Shown here: one piece after another, positions 46,540 to 58,500 of the stretch | Numbering within the stretch: position 1 is the stretch's first letter | Layout: each line of letters begins with the position of its first letter | Assembly (NCBI GenBank): GCA_032191485.1 | Contig: JAVDOI010000007.1 | Span: 1,757,729-1,821,728, forward strand | Length of the DNA stretch: 64,000 nt | Source of the DNA: Leptoclinus maculatus | Lineage: Eukaryota; Chordata; Actinopteri; Perciformes; Stichaeidae | Direction of reading: 5' to 3' | The notes under the pieces: model-generated | The model's database searches: none | Told to the model about the DNA's origin: nothing | What the model saw: only the letters and a program-made list of their open reading frames with translations | Program-made: the position numbers and the translations under genes

Positions 46540-46659
46540 ATGAACAGCAGCTGGCGGTTTGCTGCGTTCACCATCACACTTGGATCTATTTCTTATATGT
46601 CATTATGGCCCGAATGGCGAACAGGGCTGCTGGACTCGTTTGACGGCGCCTCTCTGGGG
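46540..46659 (+). CDS. Possible 40-codon exon with a hydrophobic segment (speculative)
   Basis: An ATG opens a frame MNSSWRFAAFTITLGSISYM followed by SLWPEWRTGLLDSFDGASLG, ending exactly at a good donor GGG|GTAAGA in phase 0. Residues 7-22 could span a membrane. The start context is weak and no partner exon was found, so it may be chance or an alternative plcg2 5' exon. Confidence 0.2.
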
Positions 46660-48559
46660 GTAAGACCCTTTGAAAGCTTAGGTATAGAGATATTATTATA
46701 ATCATTTATGTTTCTTTCTGTTCCCTTATTGTCTTGCCTCTTTATAGGGGAGACATTGTACATGAAAAGTCAAGTAACTGAAATGTTGTGTTGACATTTT
46801 TGCATAGCTCCTTTACATCTATTCACGATAAGGTCATTGCATATTTATTATAAATTCACATGGAATAAAATACCAAAACAAATGGTGTGAATAATACAGC
46901 AAGATAATGTCTACTCAGGAGAAGCCAAGATAAGGACAAAGCCAAAACTTTGATTGCAGTTTGTTACAAATTATTGTATTATTTCTGCTTCTTATGGCGA
47001 TTCCCTTTGAAGAAAAAGGGGCTTGGTATGAAGCCAGGGTGACCACCTATTGGGTCCATGCAGAACCATTTTTGCTTCATTTCTGATTTCTGAACTTCCT
47101 AGTTGTATATTGTACATTCAGTTAAAATCATATCTTCACCGTATCTTTACCCCAGAAGGGTTTTGTTGTTGAATCATATCAAGATGTGTGTCTATACGTA
47201 TTAATAGAAAACTATTAGGGGTGTTTGACATGTCTCTGGAAGTTCATTTGATCTATTTGAGCGTTGTGCTGTCAAGAAAAGGCTCTGAATAAGCCCTGAA
47301 ATTCTCTATGCTCCAAATATCGAGCCTTTTATCCCAGATACAAGCAGTTGCTATTTTGTATAACAAAACAAAGAGCTCTGAATGTCTGCATAGTTAGCTA
47401 AAAAATGAATAGCAGGCATTCCTTAATGTTTTCAAGTAGCTGACAAACAATGATAGACTGAAGGACTTGATTGGACTCACAGTATGTTAGAGCGGTGCCG
47501 ATGAGAACATGCCTGTTCAGAACGGGCAGAATGCTCGGCCTGTGGTGTTGCCGCTTGCAGCTTTCTGGAACCGCTCATGCAAACAACTTGACACCCAGCA
47601 CTGCGCTTCCTTTGGTCCTCAGCAATACGCCTGCCATGACACGCGGCTAGTCACGGTCATATTATATTTCAGATTGTAGCGTTAGGTAAAGGTCTGAGGC
47701 CCCCAAACTAAACGGGCCCCAAACAGCTATAGGTTTATTATGAGTTATGTTACTATTCTAACTCATCAAATAACTTACAAAAGGCCCCCAAAGCACGAAA
47801 CTATCCAGCACCGTTTTAGAATTAGAAGCTCTGTAAATGTCAGTACATTGTGCTGGTAATGCCTCTCTTTCACTCTGCACTTGAAGTAAACATTTGAATG
47901 CAGGACCTTAATGTGCGGTATTAATAGTTTATAGTTTTACTTCAATATTTTTTAGTCAGCCTACTTCTTCTACAACTGTCAATACCAACATGCCAAGTTT
48001 GAGAAATTGTAAAAACTAAAGCAAGACGGCATCCACCCCGTGAAAAACACAACCTGGTCGGGGTTAATCGCGGTCAGAAACAATAGTGAATACACTTAGC
48101 GGAGGTCATTTCCAAAATAGGCGTATTCGGCGCTTGCTTTGACATAAACACAGCGGTTAAAAAGTAGAGCTTGGCTTTGAGGTATTTAGCTGCCGGTAAT
48201 GCTTCCACATTGTTGGGCGGGTGTGGCCGTTCATTGCTCGTGGCCCTTTCGGAGCGGGCCGAGTGCTTGACTCCAGGTCCGGTACGTGCTGCTGGGAAGT
48301 GAAGGGTTTGGTTGTTAGCATATCCAGCATCCAGCAGCAAAAGTGAACTGCAGTCAATGAAAGCCCCACTGCTGAGTGACGACATGCTCAAGTTCACTAA
48401 TTTATTCAAAGTTTATTTATATTGAATGAGTCACGTGTCCAAATTGCACCCAATTTAACTAAGCACTCCATGAAACACTGTGAAACACCCACCAACTGTG
48501 AAGTACATCAATTGACAGCTTCTCGAGAACATCTTCCCCAGGTTAACACTGTTCAGCAC

Positions 48560-49672
48560 TGTAACCGTTGTTTGCACCATTAGCTCTGTCTGCACTGTTA
48601 CAGTTGTTTGCACCATTAGCTCTGTCTGCACTGTTACAGTTGTTTGCACTGTTAGTTATGTCTGCACTGTTACAGTTGTTTGCACTGTTAGTTATGTCTG
48701 CACTGTTACAGTTGTTTGCGCTGTTAGTTATGTCTGCACTGTTACCGTTGTTTGCGCTGTTAGTTATGTTCGCACTGTTACCGTTGTTTGCGCTGTTAGT
48801 TATGTCCGCACTGTTACCGTTGTTTGCGCTGTTAGTTATGTTCGCACTGTTACCGTTGTTTGCGCTGTTAGTTATGTCTGCACTGTTACCGTTGTTTGCG
48901 CTGTTAGTTATGTTCGCACTGTTACCGTTGTTTGTGCTGTTAGTTATGTTCGCACTGTTACCGTTGTTTGCGCTGTTAGTTATGTTCGCACTGTTACCGT
49001 TGTTTGCACTGTTAGTTATGTTCGCACTGTTACAGTTGTTTGCGCTGTTAGTTATGTCAGCACTGTTACCGTTGTTTGCGCTGTTAGTTATGTTCGCACT
49101 GTTACAGTTGTTTGCGCTGTTAGTTATGTCAGCACTGTTACCGTTGTTTGCGCTGTTAGTTATGTCAGCACTGTTACCGTTGTTTGCGCTGTTAGTTATG
49201 TTCGCACTGTTACAGTTGTTTGCGCTGTTAGTTATGTCAGCACTGTTACCGTTGTTTGCGCTGTTAGTTATGTTCGCACTGTTACCGTTGTTTGCGCTGT
49301 TAGTTATGTTTGCACTGTTACCGTTGTTTGCGCTGTTAGTTATGTCTGCACTGTTACCGTTGTTTGCGCTGTTAGTTATGTTCGCACTGTTACCGTTGTT
49401 TGCGCTGTTAGTTATGTTCGCACTGTTACCGTTGTTTGCGCTGTTAGATATGTTCGCACTGTTACCGTTGTTTGCGCTGTTAGTTATGTTCGCACTGTTA
49501 CAGTTGTTTGTGCTGTTAGTTATGTCTGCACTGTTACAGTTGTTTGCGCTGTTAGTTATGTCTGCACTGTTACCGTTGTTTGCACTGTTAGTTATGTCTG
49601 CACTGTTACCGTTGTTTGCGCTGTTAGTTATGTTCGCACTGTTACCGTTGTTTGCCCTGTTTGCACCGTTAG
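48560..49672 (+). repeat. 36-bp minisatellite, about 31 copies
   Basis: Unit composed of GTTGTTTGCGCTGTTAGT and TATGTTCGCACTGTTACC, themselves diverged 18-bp halves sharing GCNCTGTTA. Unit length divisible by three keeps a 385-codon frame of FALLVMSALLPL repeats open. No coding evidence. Confidence 0.97.
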
Positions 49673-50392
49673 CTACAAACCATCGCCATGTTGAGAGCGG
49701 TGTGAAAGCAATAGATATGTTCTGAATTTTGTGCGTTTAGTACCTTTAAAGAGGCTAAAAAAGCTCAGTAGAGAAGTATAGTTGAAAGATTATTGCTGTG
49801 GGTTTACAAGCAACCATTTCACATTACACATGATCAATCAAGAGTTTACAAAAGAGTTTGTGTGTGTGTGTGTGTGTGTGTTCTCTCATTCTTTTTTTAC
49901 TCCCCTTGTGCTGAATATAACTAGTGCAAACTCTTTGCACTCGCTAGACTTGGGCTATAGTTACATGCATCACAGTTCTCTTTTTGTCTTCAAAATGGGC
50001 AATGTTTCTTTTTTATACCTTCATATTCAATTATAAATTCCACGTTCATCCTTTTTCAAATGAGTAACGTAGCTTTAAGTTCCGTTACTAAGTTTGTAAT
50101 AAACTGGTTGCATTTGTTTTGAACACACAAAGCTGACTTTCAACTTTAATCCTAAAGCTCATAACACAAACTGTGGTTGCAGTCAGTGGACTGTGGTGAA
50201 ACAAACTTTTGGTTTAGTCTACAAAATATAAACCACACTATTTTCACTTCAACTACCGTATCTTCCATTCCTCTGGCCTTTCACGCTGGTTTATTTTAAC
50301 CAGTGAGAATTGTTCTGCCCCTTGTCGGATTTGTCTTATGCAATTCATGCAGTTTTGACCTGGGGATTTTCCACCTCATGCAATTTTGTGCA

Positions 50393-50424
50393 AAAAAAAA
50401 AAGCAAATTAAATTTGCTTTTTTT
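50393..50424. repeat. Near-perfect short palindrome
   Basis: AAAAAAAAGCAAATT and AATTTGCTTTTTTTT arms separated by a single A. Confidence 0.85.
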
Positions 50425-51634
50425 TAGCATAAAAGAGTTTGTAGGCATTTGTGTGAATACCTATGCACTCCATCGGTGTATATGTGTGAGTGTTCCGCTG
50501 TGTATAAGGAATAACACAGCAACAGAGCAACATCCTCATTTCATATAAACACTGGCTTTCCTGAAGCGGTCGTGCTTGTGAGTGCGTGACGTGAACACTG
50601 TATCGCCACACAGTATTTGTGTAATGCATTGCTGCAGCACCAGTATGAGGAAATGTAGTTCATCTAAACAAGGCTGCAGTGATGCCAATAGGGACAGTCC
50701 CTTCACAGGGGTTAGGGTTTCAGCAGGGAACACAAGGGGAACGGTTGTGTGATAATGTCCATTAATCATTAACGTCCCTTCAAAAACACCAAGGAGCTTT
50801 TTACTTACCATATTCCATCTTTCATATATAATAGTGTAGATGAATGCAGGCAATGGATATTTACACATATGTGGTTTCACATTTATTGATATTAAGCAAT
50901 GAATTCATCTGCATCTTTTTATAATGATAAGCCTTTTTTTCTCAATTCTTTCTGGACCTTAAGTATAAACATACGTTAAAACACTTTTATATATAAAGAA
51001 CGGGGTCCCAGTGCCGACGAATAATGTGCACAAGTTTATGGGCTTTATTGGTTCTATCTTGTCTTTAATAACATGTTATTTCTCATCCACCTACTGACAA
51101 ATTTGCTGATTAACGGTGGGGACTTCAAGTGTGCTTTATTTTATCGAACCAATGTCAGTTTCACCCCAAACAAAACCACCACATCCTCATTACCACCAAC
51201 CACCCTTACCCTCCCCCTCAAAATCATGACGCAACACACTAACGCAGCGTGCTGTGGGTATAAAATAAATGATTGACATACTTGATTGATTGTATTGAAA
51301 AGAAAAGAGACTGATAAAAGTGAACTGAGGCAGAAAGAGAGCACGCTCACACAATAAGATTTGTATCTGAGCTTGAACATTTGCATGTGATATTACTACT
51401 GCTGTTGTACGTGAGTGGGTGGCACTTCAGGAGGGCAGGAGAGGACACACAGAAACAACCGGTAGACAGGAGAGCAGGTGAGCACGGGGTATTAGATATG
51501 GCTTTAATTTATGTTTTTAAGGGGGACCTACGACAATCTTACAAACAAGTTCAGTTTACTCGTTGAAAGGACTGCTAATCAGCCGGTGAAAACATTTCAT
51601 TAATAATTCTGTATATCCTGTAGCTTTGAAAACA

Positions 51635-51662
51635 ACAACCCTGATGGTGTCATCAGGGTTGT
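51635..51662. repeat. Perfect 12-bp stem, 4-base loop
   Basis: ACAACCCTGATG, loop GTGT, CATCAGGGTTGT. Not followed by a T-run; function unknown. Confidence 0.85.
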
Positions 51663-51884
51663 CTCTGATTGGACTTGAGGCTCAAAATGTTCAACAGAAA
51701 ACCTGCATTACAAACTGAAGGTGCGGGATATCAAAGAAGTGGGCATTTGGGAGGCAGAAAGTGTCTTAATGGAAGACGCTTTTTAAGTTGCATTATGGGT
51801 AAATGTAGGATGTTGGTGTTTCGGAGCTCGAGCCATACATTGAAAATAGTGATTTTCTTTGAAACTATAACCTTCAACAGTCCT

Positions 51885-52025
51885 TTAAAAACCCTTTCTT
51901 CCGATGAAACGGGTTCTTGATGGAACATTTCATGGAACACCCATGAAAAAACCTCACTTAAAAACAGGTTTCTTCAGAAGCAAATGAACCTGCGCCCTTT
52001 TGGAAACATTATTTTTGAGAGTGCA
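51885..52025. repeat. Dispersed repeat (AACGGGTTCTTGATGGAAC type)
   Basis: GAAACGGGTTCTTGATGGAA, AAAAACAGGTTTCTTC and TTTTTGAGAGTGCATG resemble a common fish MITE. Ends undefined. Confidence 0.4.
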
Positions 52026-52332
52026 TGAATAAAAGTTTAACTGGGAGAAACATGAAGCGATCAGTAAGAGTCAAAAATACAAAATACAAAAATAGTCCTG
52101 TACACTCACGGCTGTTGGTGAGTGGTGTTACAGAGCGATTTTGTAGACCTACAGAATCCAGCTTGCAGAGTACACAACAACAGCAAAGTTTAAGTCATTT
52201 AGTTACTCACAGAATTACCATTAATTAGCAACAGTTGATATGTTGTTTGACGTTTCCTCCATAATCAAAGCCTTTTACGCTGTGAATGAGCGTTTCCGTG
52301 TGTTTCTCTCCCGTCCTGTCTCAGCTGCAGAG

Positions 52333-52516
52333 ATGGCTCGTTCGGGGCAGCAGGGCGAGATGACGGAGTACAAGAAGATGCTGATCAAACGGGACATGGA
52401 GATGGGCGTGGTCATGACGGTGTTCCGGCAGAAGGCGGAGCGGCTCACCGTGCAGGTCATCACGGAGACCCGGCAGGTGGCGTGGACACGCACCGCAGAC
52501 AAAACTGATGGTGTCC
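52333..52516 (+). CDS. plcg2: plcg2 coding exon 1
   Basis: ATG two bases after an acceptor CTGCAG. Encodes MARSGQQGEMTEYKKMLIKR onward to TADKTDGV. Donor GTGTCC|GTGAGT, phase 1. Confidence 0.92.
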
Positions 52517-55500
52517 GTGAGTATATTAACAATGAAAAATCATCATCATCATCTCCTTGCTTTATGGAACATTTTTCTAAATGCAGTAACAATATATCTT
52601 CACCATTAAGGGAAGATACACATTTACATTTAAGTGTTTATTTTACTACTTTGTCTATTTGTGTCTGTAGATTTCTTCTAAATTCACCAATAATACCCCA
52701 TTGGTATATTTGAACATAACATTTCAGATCCAGTTCCTGAAAATGTATGCAAATTAGTGCACATTTAAAGAAGATAATGCAGACTTTCTATATCTTAACA
52801 TACAATTTCAGAATACTTAATTAATCGTAATGTACATTTTAATAATTGTCTTAGTGTAAGTAATCACCTGGGGATGTTTCATGGATGATATGTATTAGGC
52901 CTGTACTTTCCACCCTATACACCTGTGTTGTCTCTTCTTAAAGCCATTGGGCTATAAGTTTCAGAAGCATACAATTTCAGAAACTAGGTAAAAGCAGACA
53001 CTTAAGAAATAAAACATTTTTATTTGTATTTATTTACATTTAATATTCACTAACTCATTACAGGTACACTGAATTAATCCTATCTACTGAAATTATAGTT
53101 TACATGCTATTACACAGTTCAACCTGTAGATGACGGTCGTCGTTGTGGTTTGGTTTAAGAGAGAGGAAGCTAGAACATTCTATGTGCTAATGTGTGTTAC
53201 CCGTTGTCATTGTTGTCAGGTGGGTAAGCTGTTAAAACTTGGGAAATAAATGTTATGAAATGCAAATGGTTTATTTGATGAACAACTTGAGTAAAACTGG
53301 TTTAATGAGAAATACAGTAAACGCTGTTATTTTTTATTCTAATTACCGACTCGTTTTAGCATGCTAGTTTGTAGCCTAGCTTGCGGTGCTAGCAAATGTA
53401 TTAGCCAGGTGGCTTTTTAGTTTAGACTTGTACTTGAGCTCTGAATGAATGAATGAATCACATTTCTAATGCAGACTGTGAACCTGGGATAAGTTGCAGG
53501 GGAAATGTATTGCATTCTAAAATGAGCATAAAAACTGACTTTTCGCAATCCTTTAAAATGTTTAACAGCAGGTTGACTCGTTTTTGGTGCTCTCAGACTC
53601 TCTACAGGCTGTGACATTCGTCCCCAGCAGAGATGATGACTTACGCCAGAAATATGCGTGTGCTGTGTTTCAGTGGACCTGTTTGAGATCAGAGAGGTTC
53701 GTCCAGGGAGGAACTCCAAGGACTTTGAGCGCTTTAAAGATGGGAAGGACAAACACGATGAAAACACCTGCTTCACAATCTTCTACGGCTCACTGTTTGT
53801 TCTCAACACCCTCAGTCTGGGAGGTGAGATCTTTATTTATTTGTTCTAATTACTTTTGATCAAAAGTGGATTTCTGTAGTATTCTGTTGGACCGCTGTTT
53901 GTGTCCTGTGTCAAACCCAGTGGCGGGCCATGTATTATATACCTGGGCCTTCAGTGCTGTCCTACTACAGTTGAACCACCTCCTAATAACCTCATTATGA
54001 CGCCAGCATGATGGATGCTTCGTCAGTAACGGGCAATGCATATAGTCAAAATCAATGTAATTAACACAATGACATGAACAAACTCACAAGAACCAGTCAC
54101 ATATATTTATATGACAACAAAGAAGGTAGAATAACATAAAACCCAAATAACACGATTCAACAGGCCTCTGCACATTCCAGCTGGCTAAAACACGCATTCC
54201 GCCACACACTTGAGGGCATCATTTAAATATTTTTCACATCAGAGGGAACAATATTAACCATATCATAAAAACGACACGATAGAAAAATTAACACAGTAAT
54301 AAAGCTACTGCAGATGTAAAAACAAAAGTAGTTCACTTACCAAAGCTGCTGTTCACTAATTAAAGACAAAGTCCATCCTCCTTTCTTTGTTAATAAATCG
54401 GTGAGGTTCAGTTCCAGCAAGAGGTCCTTCTCGATTCATGGACGCCAGTGAAGACAGTCGAGCCTCCCCAGTTGTATTTCTTGAATGCGTTTTAATGCGT
54501 TTGAGGGCTGAAAATGGCCGCTCGACAGAGGCAGCCGATATTGGGATTGTCACCGCCAAACATGGCAAAATGCTAAAAAGTAATGTCACGTAAAAACTTC
54601 TTGCATATCTTTAAACTTGAACTCTTATTACTACAAAGTTCTGCTAGCTAGTTTCACAACAGTCACGCTAGCCCACTGCCCACTAACCAAAAGTAAACCA
54701 AAAGTTATTTTAACTTATATATGTTGTAGCGGATCCCGCCCCGGGGAAAGCGGGACAAGCTTGCGCACCTAACACGGTGGTCACTCCGTCGGCTGTCTGA
54801 CCTGCGTGGGTTAGGTTCCTCACAGAGGTGTCGGAACAATACCTTCGGCCTTTTATCTCACCCCGTAGCGTGGTTAGGATTTCGGAATTATTGTCTTTCT
54901 AAGAGTCTTGTACGGCTACGCCCTAGGCGCTCTCAGTAGGATGTAACCCTAACACCCAGTATGAATAGTTATGTACATCGCCTATACTTTACTATTGCCT
55001 ATTGTGAACTTCTCACCATTTATGACTAACACTGTCAAGTCTTCACCCAGGGAACTTACCTTAAGCTCCTGTGGTAGATTCAGTCGTCACATCTGTATCA
55101 CACGGTTAACGGACAGGGGAAGAGGGTTACATTGTTGTAAAGAACCAGAGTCTTTTGTTTGGTTTCAGCCACTTACAAATGGTAAGGCCGTGGTTTTATT
55201 ACAACAATCACATACAACAATTTCAATTCAATGAAACAGTTTCAGTGCTACAAAAGCTAATGCTGACAATCCTACTGTTAACAGGCTCTCTCAGTCAGCT
55301 CTCGCTGTGAGTATTTTTTTATTTTTTTCATGCTGTCTTCTGATAGCAGAAATGTCTTCTAGTCACCCCTAAGGGGCGTAAGACCTTTAAGCCTATTCCT
55401 CTTGTTAAAGAAGTATAATCCAGACCCTACGCTGCTCTGCTGTCTCTTCTTATGCTGGTCTGGGGCTGATACCTTCCCTATTTCATGCGTCACTCACACA

Positions 55501-58500
55501 TGAGTCCTCCTGTTTCTAGGCCTGCAACAGAATGTAACTGGTTTGATCCTGTTTTGAACAGGAAGGATTATATAAGTTTTGAGTGACTATTTTACATAAA
55601 GCGTCTAAGCAGTTTATATGTTTAATTACTTATATTATGAAATAAAACAGGTTATATGTTTAATCACTTCTATCGTGAAATAAAACAGGTTATATGTTTA
55701 ATCACTTCTATCGTGAAATAAAACAGGTTATATGTTTAATCACTTCTGTCATGAAATAAAACAATTTATATGTTTAATGGTTATACTTTTAAATCAAACA
55801 GGTTACAGGTTGTAATAGTTATACTTTCATGCTTTCATACTTTTCTACAATCTTCTTACAATGTTAACTTACTTACTACTTTGGGGCTACTGTGGAAACA
55901 TGGCGGTGCAAGATGGCGGACTCCGTGGAAGACGAACCGCTCCCCTTCTAGATTTAAATGGCTTTTTCTAAGCTAAGGACATAACGATTATTAGTTTCAG
56001 GTGATTATACTCTGATTAAAACATAGTTATGAATATTGTATTCAATATCTGCTAATAAACCCGCCTAAATGTCATACACTGTTACGTTAACTTACATCAT
56101 GTACGTAATTCTAGGTTAACTTGCGTACTATGACAAACATTTATTTTAACCCAAACCCATGATCTTTCCTGAAACCTAACCAAGTAGTATTGTTGTCTAA
56201 ACCTAACCATACTGCAAATGTTAAGGGACATTAACCACATGTTTAAAACTGCAACCGTTACATTTAGGTATGACGTGTTGATCTCCTGCCACCGGTGGTG
56301 GCGCTAATTTTGGAAATGCTCCAGTAGGTTGTATTAGAGAGTAGGAACAAATGACCTCTGTGGTTGCATGGGTTGGAGGACTTGTTGGGAATAAGAGCTA
56401 CCCTGGTTATAGCCCAACAACTCTGAAGTTGACACATTTGGGCCAGTGACAAACAAGGGTTTGCAAGATGAGCAAGTCAATAACATTTTGGTAATCAGGT
56501 TTGGTAAAATGTACATTACGATATATGTTGGTTTCTTGTAATTAGAAAGATTAGAAAAATATTTGCACCGTTTTTCTACGTAATTCAAGACTGAATGTGC
56601 CAGAAGATGTCAAATAGTGTAATCACAAAAGAATGAAAAAATATTTGATCCACCTACAGTGTGTCAGTATACTCATTACTATTATATATTTCATTAGGAT
56701 TATGTCTACATTTTAACTGACAAATTATGTAAAAATTGTTTGTAAAAAGCAACATGTTATAATACTGCAATAGATGATTACATTTTATTCCACAATAATT
56801 CTGACAACTTTCTGAAACACCGTAGAACACGGCTAGGTTTGATCCAGACCAGGGGCAGAACAGAAGAAAAACGTATTAGTTCAACTTTAACTTCAAGCTT
56901 ACAAATTGTGCACAGTGATTCGCAGTTTCTCAATATTTTTTTAATCATTATATTAGGTCTCATATACTCCCAATTGACTCTTTGCTAAGCCCCACCCCCT
57001 GCTGCTACTCCGTCAAGCTGTCATAGCTACCATGGAGCCCACAATGTCACTAACTGCACTCCCTGAAGAAATATTATACATTTTTTGGGAAAAATAGATT
57101 TCATAGAGAAGCAGACGGAAGGAACCACCATGCGTTTGAAGGATATATCCAGGATGCCAAACTGATTCTGCAGTGAAAACAGGTTAAAAAGATAAAGACA
57201 GAAGCTAAAGATACAGATCACAGTGTAAAAGTGAACCACCACATTTAACAACACCGTTCCTGTAAAGCCGGGTAGGTCTTTATTCACCGTTACAATCATT
57301 AAAATGCTAAAGCAGCATGTGTATGCATTAAGTATGCTTTCAGTAGCTACTGTAGCATAGAAGTGCTAACGCTAGTTAATGATGTGATAACAAACTCTGC
57401 TAATGTTATCGCCCCAGGTCTTTACCATAGACTGTATATTAGAAGTGGACGTAGTCATCGTGACGTCACTCATTGGTTTGTGGACTGTCGTTATGAAGCC
57501 TCCAGTTCGGCGATTTTGCTGTCTCCATCTTGGATTACGGCCGTCGCCATGTTGTTTTTTTTAACTGATAAACGGAAGTTACCATATTTGGAATGCGGAG
57601 GAGTGACAGAGAGACGCCGTATAGGCTCTGGTAGCGGCAGCGACCTGTCAATCACAGTAAAGCATCCCCTGCTTTATGGTCTATTTGACTCTAAATGGAC
57701 CATCATTTACTAAATGAACATCATGCTGTATTGAAGAAGACTTGAAACTAGAGATTGAGACCATAAACTCATGTTTACAATGTTTACTGAGGTAATAAAT
57801 CAAGAGAGAAGTAGAGTCATTTTCTCATAGACTTCTATACAACCAGAGGAGTCGCCCCATTGGCTTCACTCGGCAGAACCAGAGTTTGCCATCTGGTTTT
57901 TACGTAGAAATGTAACATCTTATAAATGTATATCTCCTTCCAACCTCTCTGGCCAACGAGTTCCACTATTACACCATGACTAGCTCCAAATCCACTAAAC
58001 CGGCGAAATGGCGAACAACTATTCTTGTGTGAACAAATGCTAAGTATTTCCTAAACAGCGGATCAGATTATGTTTTGAAAGCACCCCCCCCCGTGTAAAT
58101 TGTCTACGTAGTACAGTAATACTTTCTGTTTTGCTCATTTTCCAGCTGATTCTGTTGAGGAGGCACAGAAATGGCTGATAGGACTAGAGTTGCTGAGGCA
58201 GGAGACACTGGAAGCTCCGACTCCGGTTCTTATCGAGAGGTAGACTAACACATACATTCACACAGCTACTAGTGATAAAGACACACCTCTTAATTGATCC
58301 CTTTGTGTTCCTGTTCTTCCAGTTGGCTGAGGAAGCAGATGTATTCTGTCAATCAGACCAAAACACACAGGTATGAATGATCTGGTTACTCATTCACACT
58401 AGCTCTGTACATGCATGCTAAAGATCAATATTGTGTCTTATGACAGGTATGATATGACAAAATTCTCAATGGTAAAAAGTGTGTTTTCTAAATGATTCGA

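Larger units (their letters stand above)
46329..52330. other. Region between candidate plcg2 5' exon and ATG exon
   Basis: 6 kb with a possible small exon (46540-46659), a 36-bp minisatellite (48560-49672), two short hairpins and a dispersed repeat near 51885-52025. 46700-48050 and 50450-51600 show nothing recognisable. A 111-codon minus-strand frame at 48074-48409 has no motif I recognise. Confidence 0.5.
53824..58145 (+). other. plcg2 intron 2 (4.3 kb), transposon-rich
   Basis: Holds a hAT remnant (53918-54640), a possible solo LTR (54722-55529), a 38-bp tandem repeat (55595-55800), a dispersed repeat (57000-57300) and copy C of the CRE-repeat. No exon is missing: exons 2 and 3 join at LSLG|ADSVEEA as in human. 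Confidence 0.85.

Noticed and set aside
48074..48409. 111-codon minus-strand ORF
   Set aside because: Open but without motif; the sequence style suggests an interspersed repeat rather than a gene.
48568..49725. 385-codon ORF of hydrophobic repeats
   Set aside because: Pure 36-bp tandem repeat; not annotated as a gene without transcript evidence.
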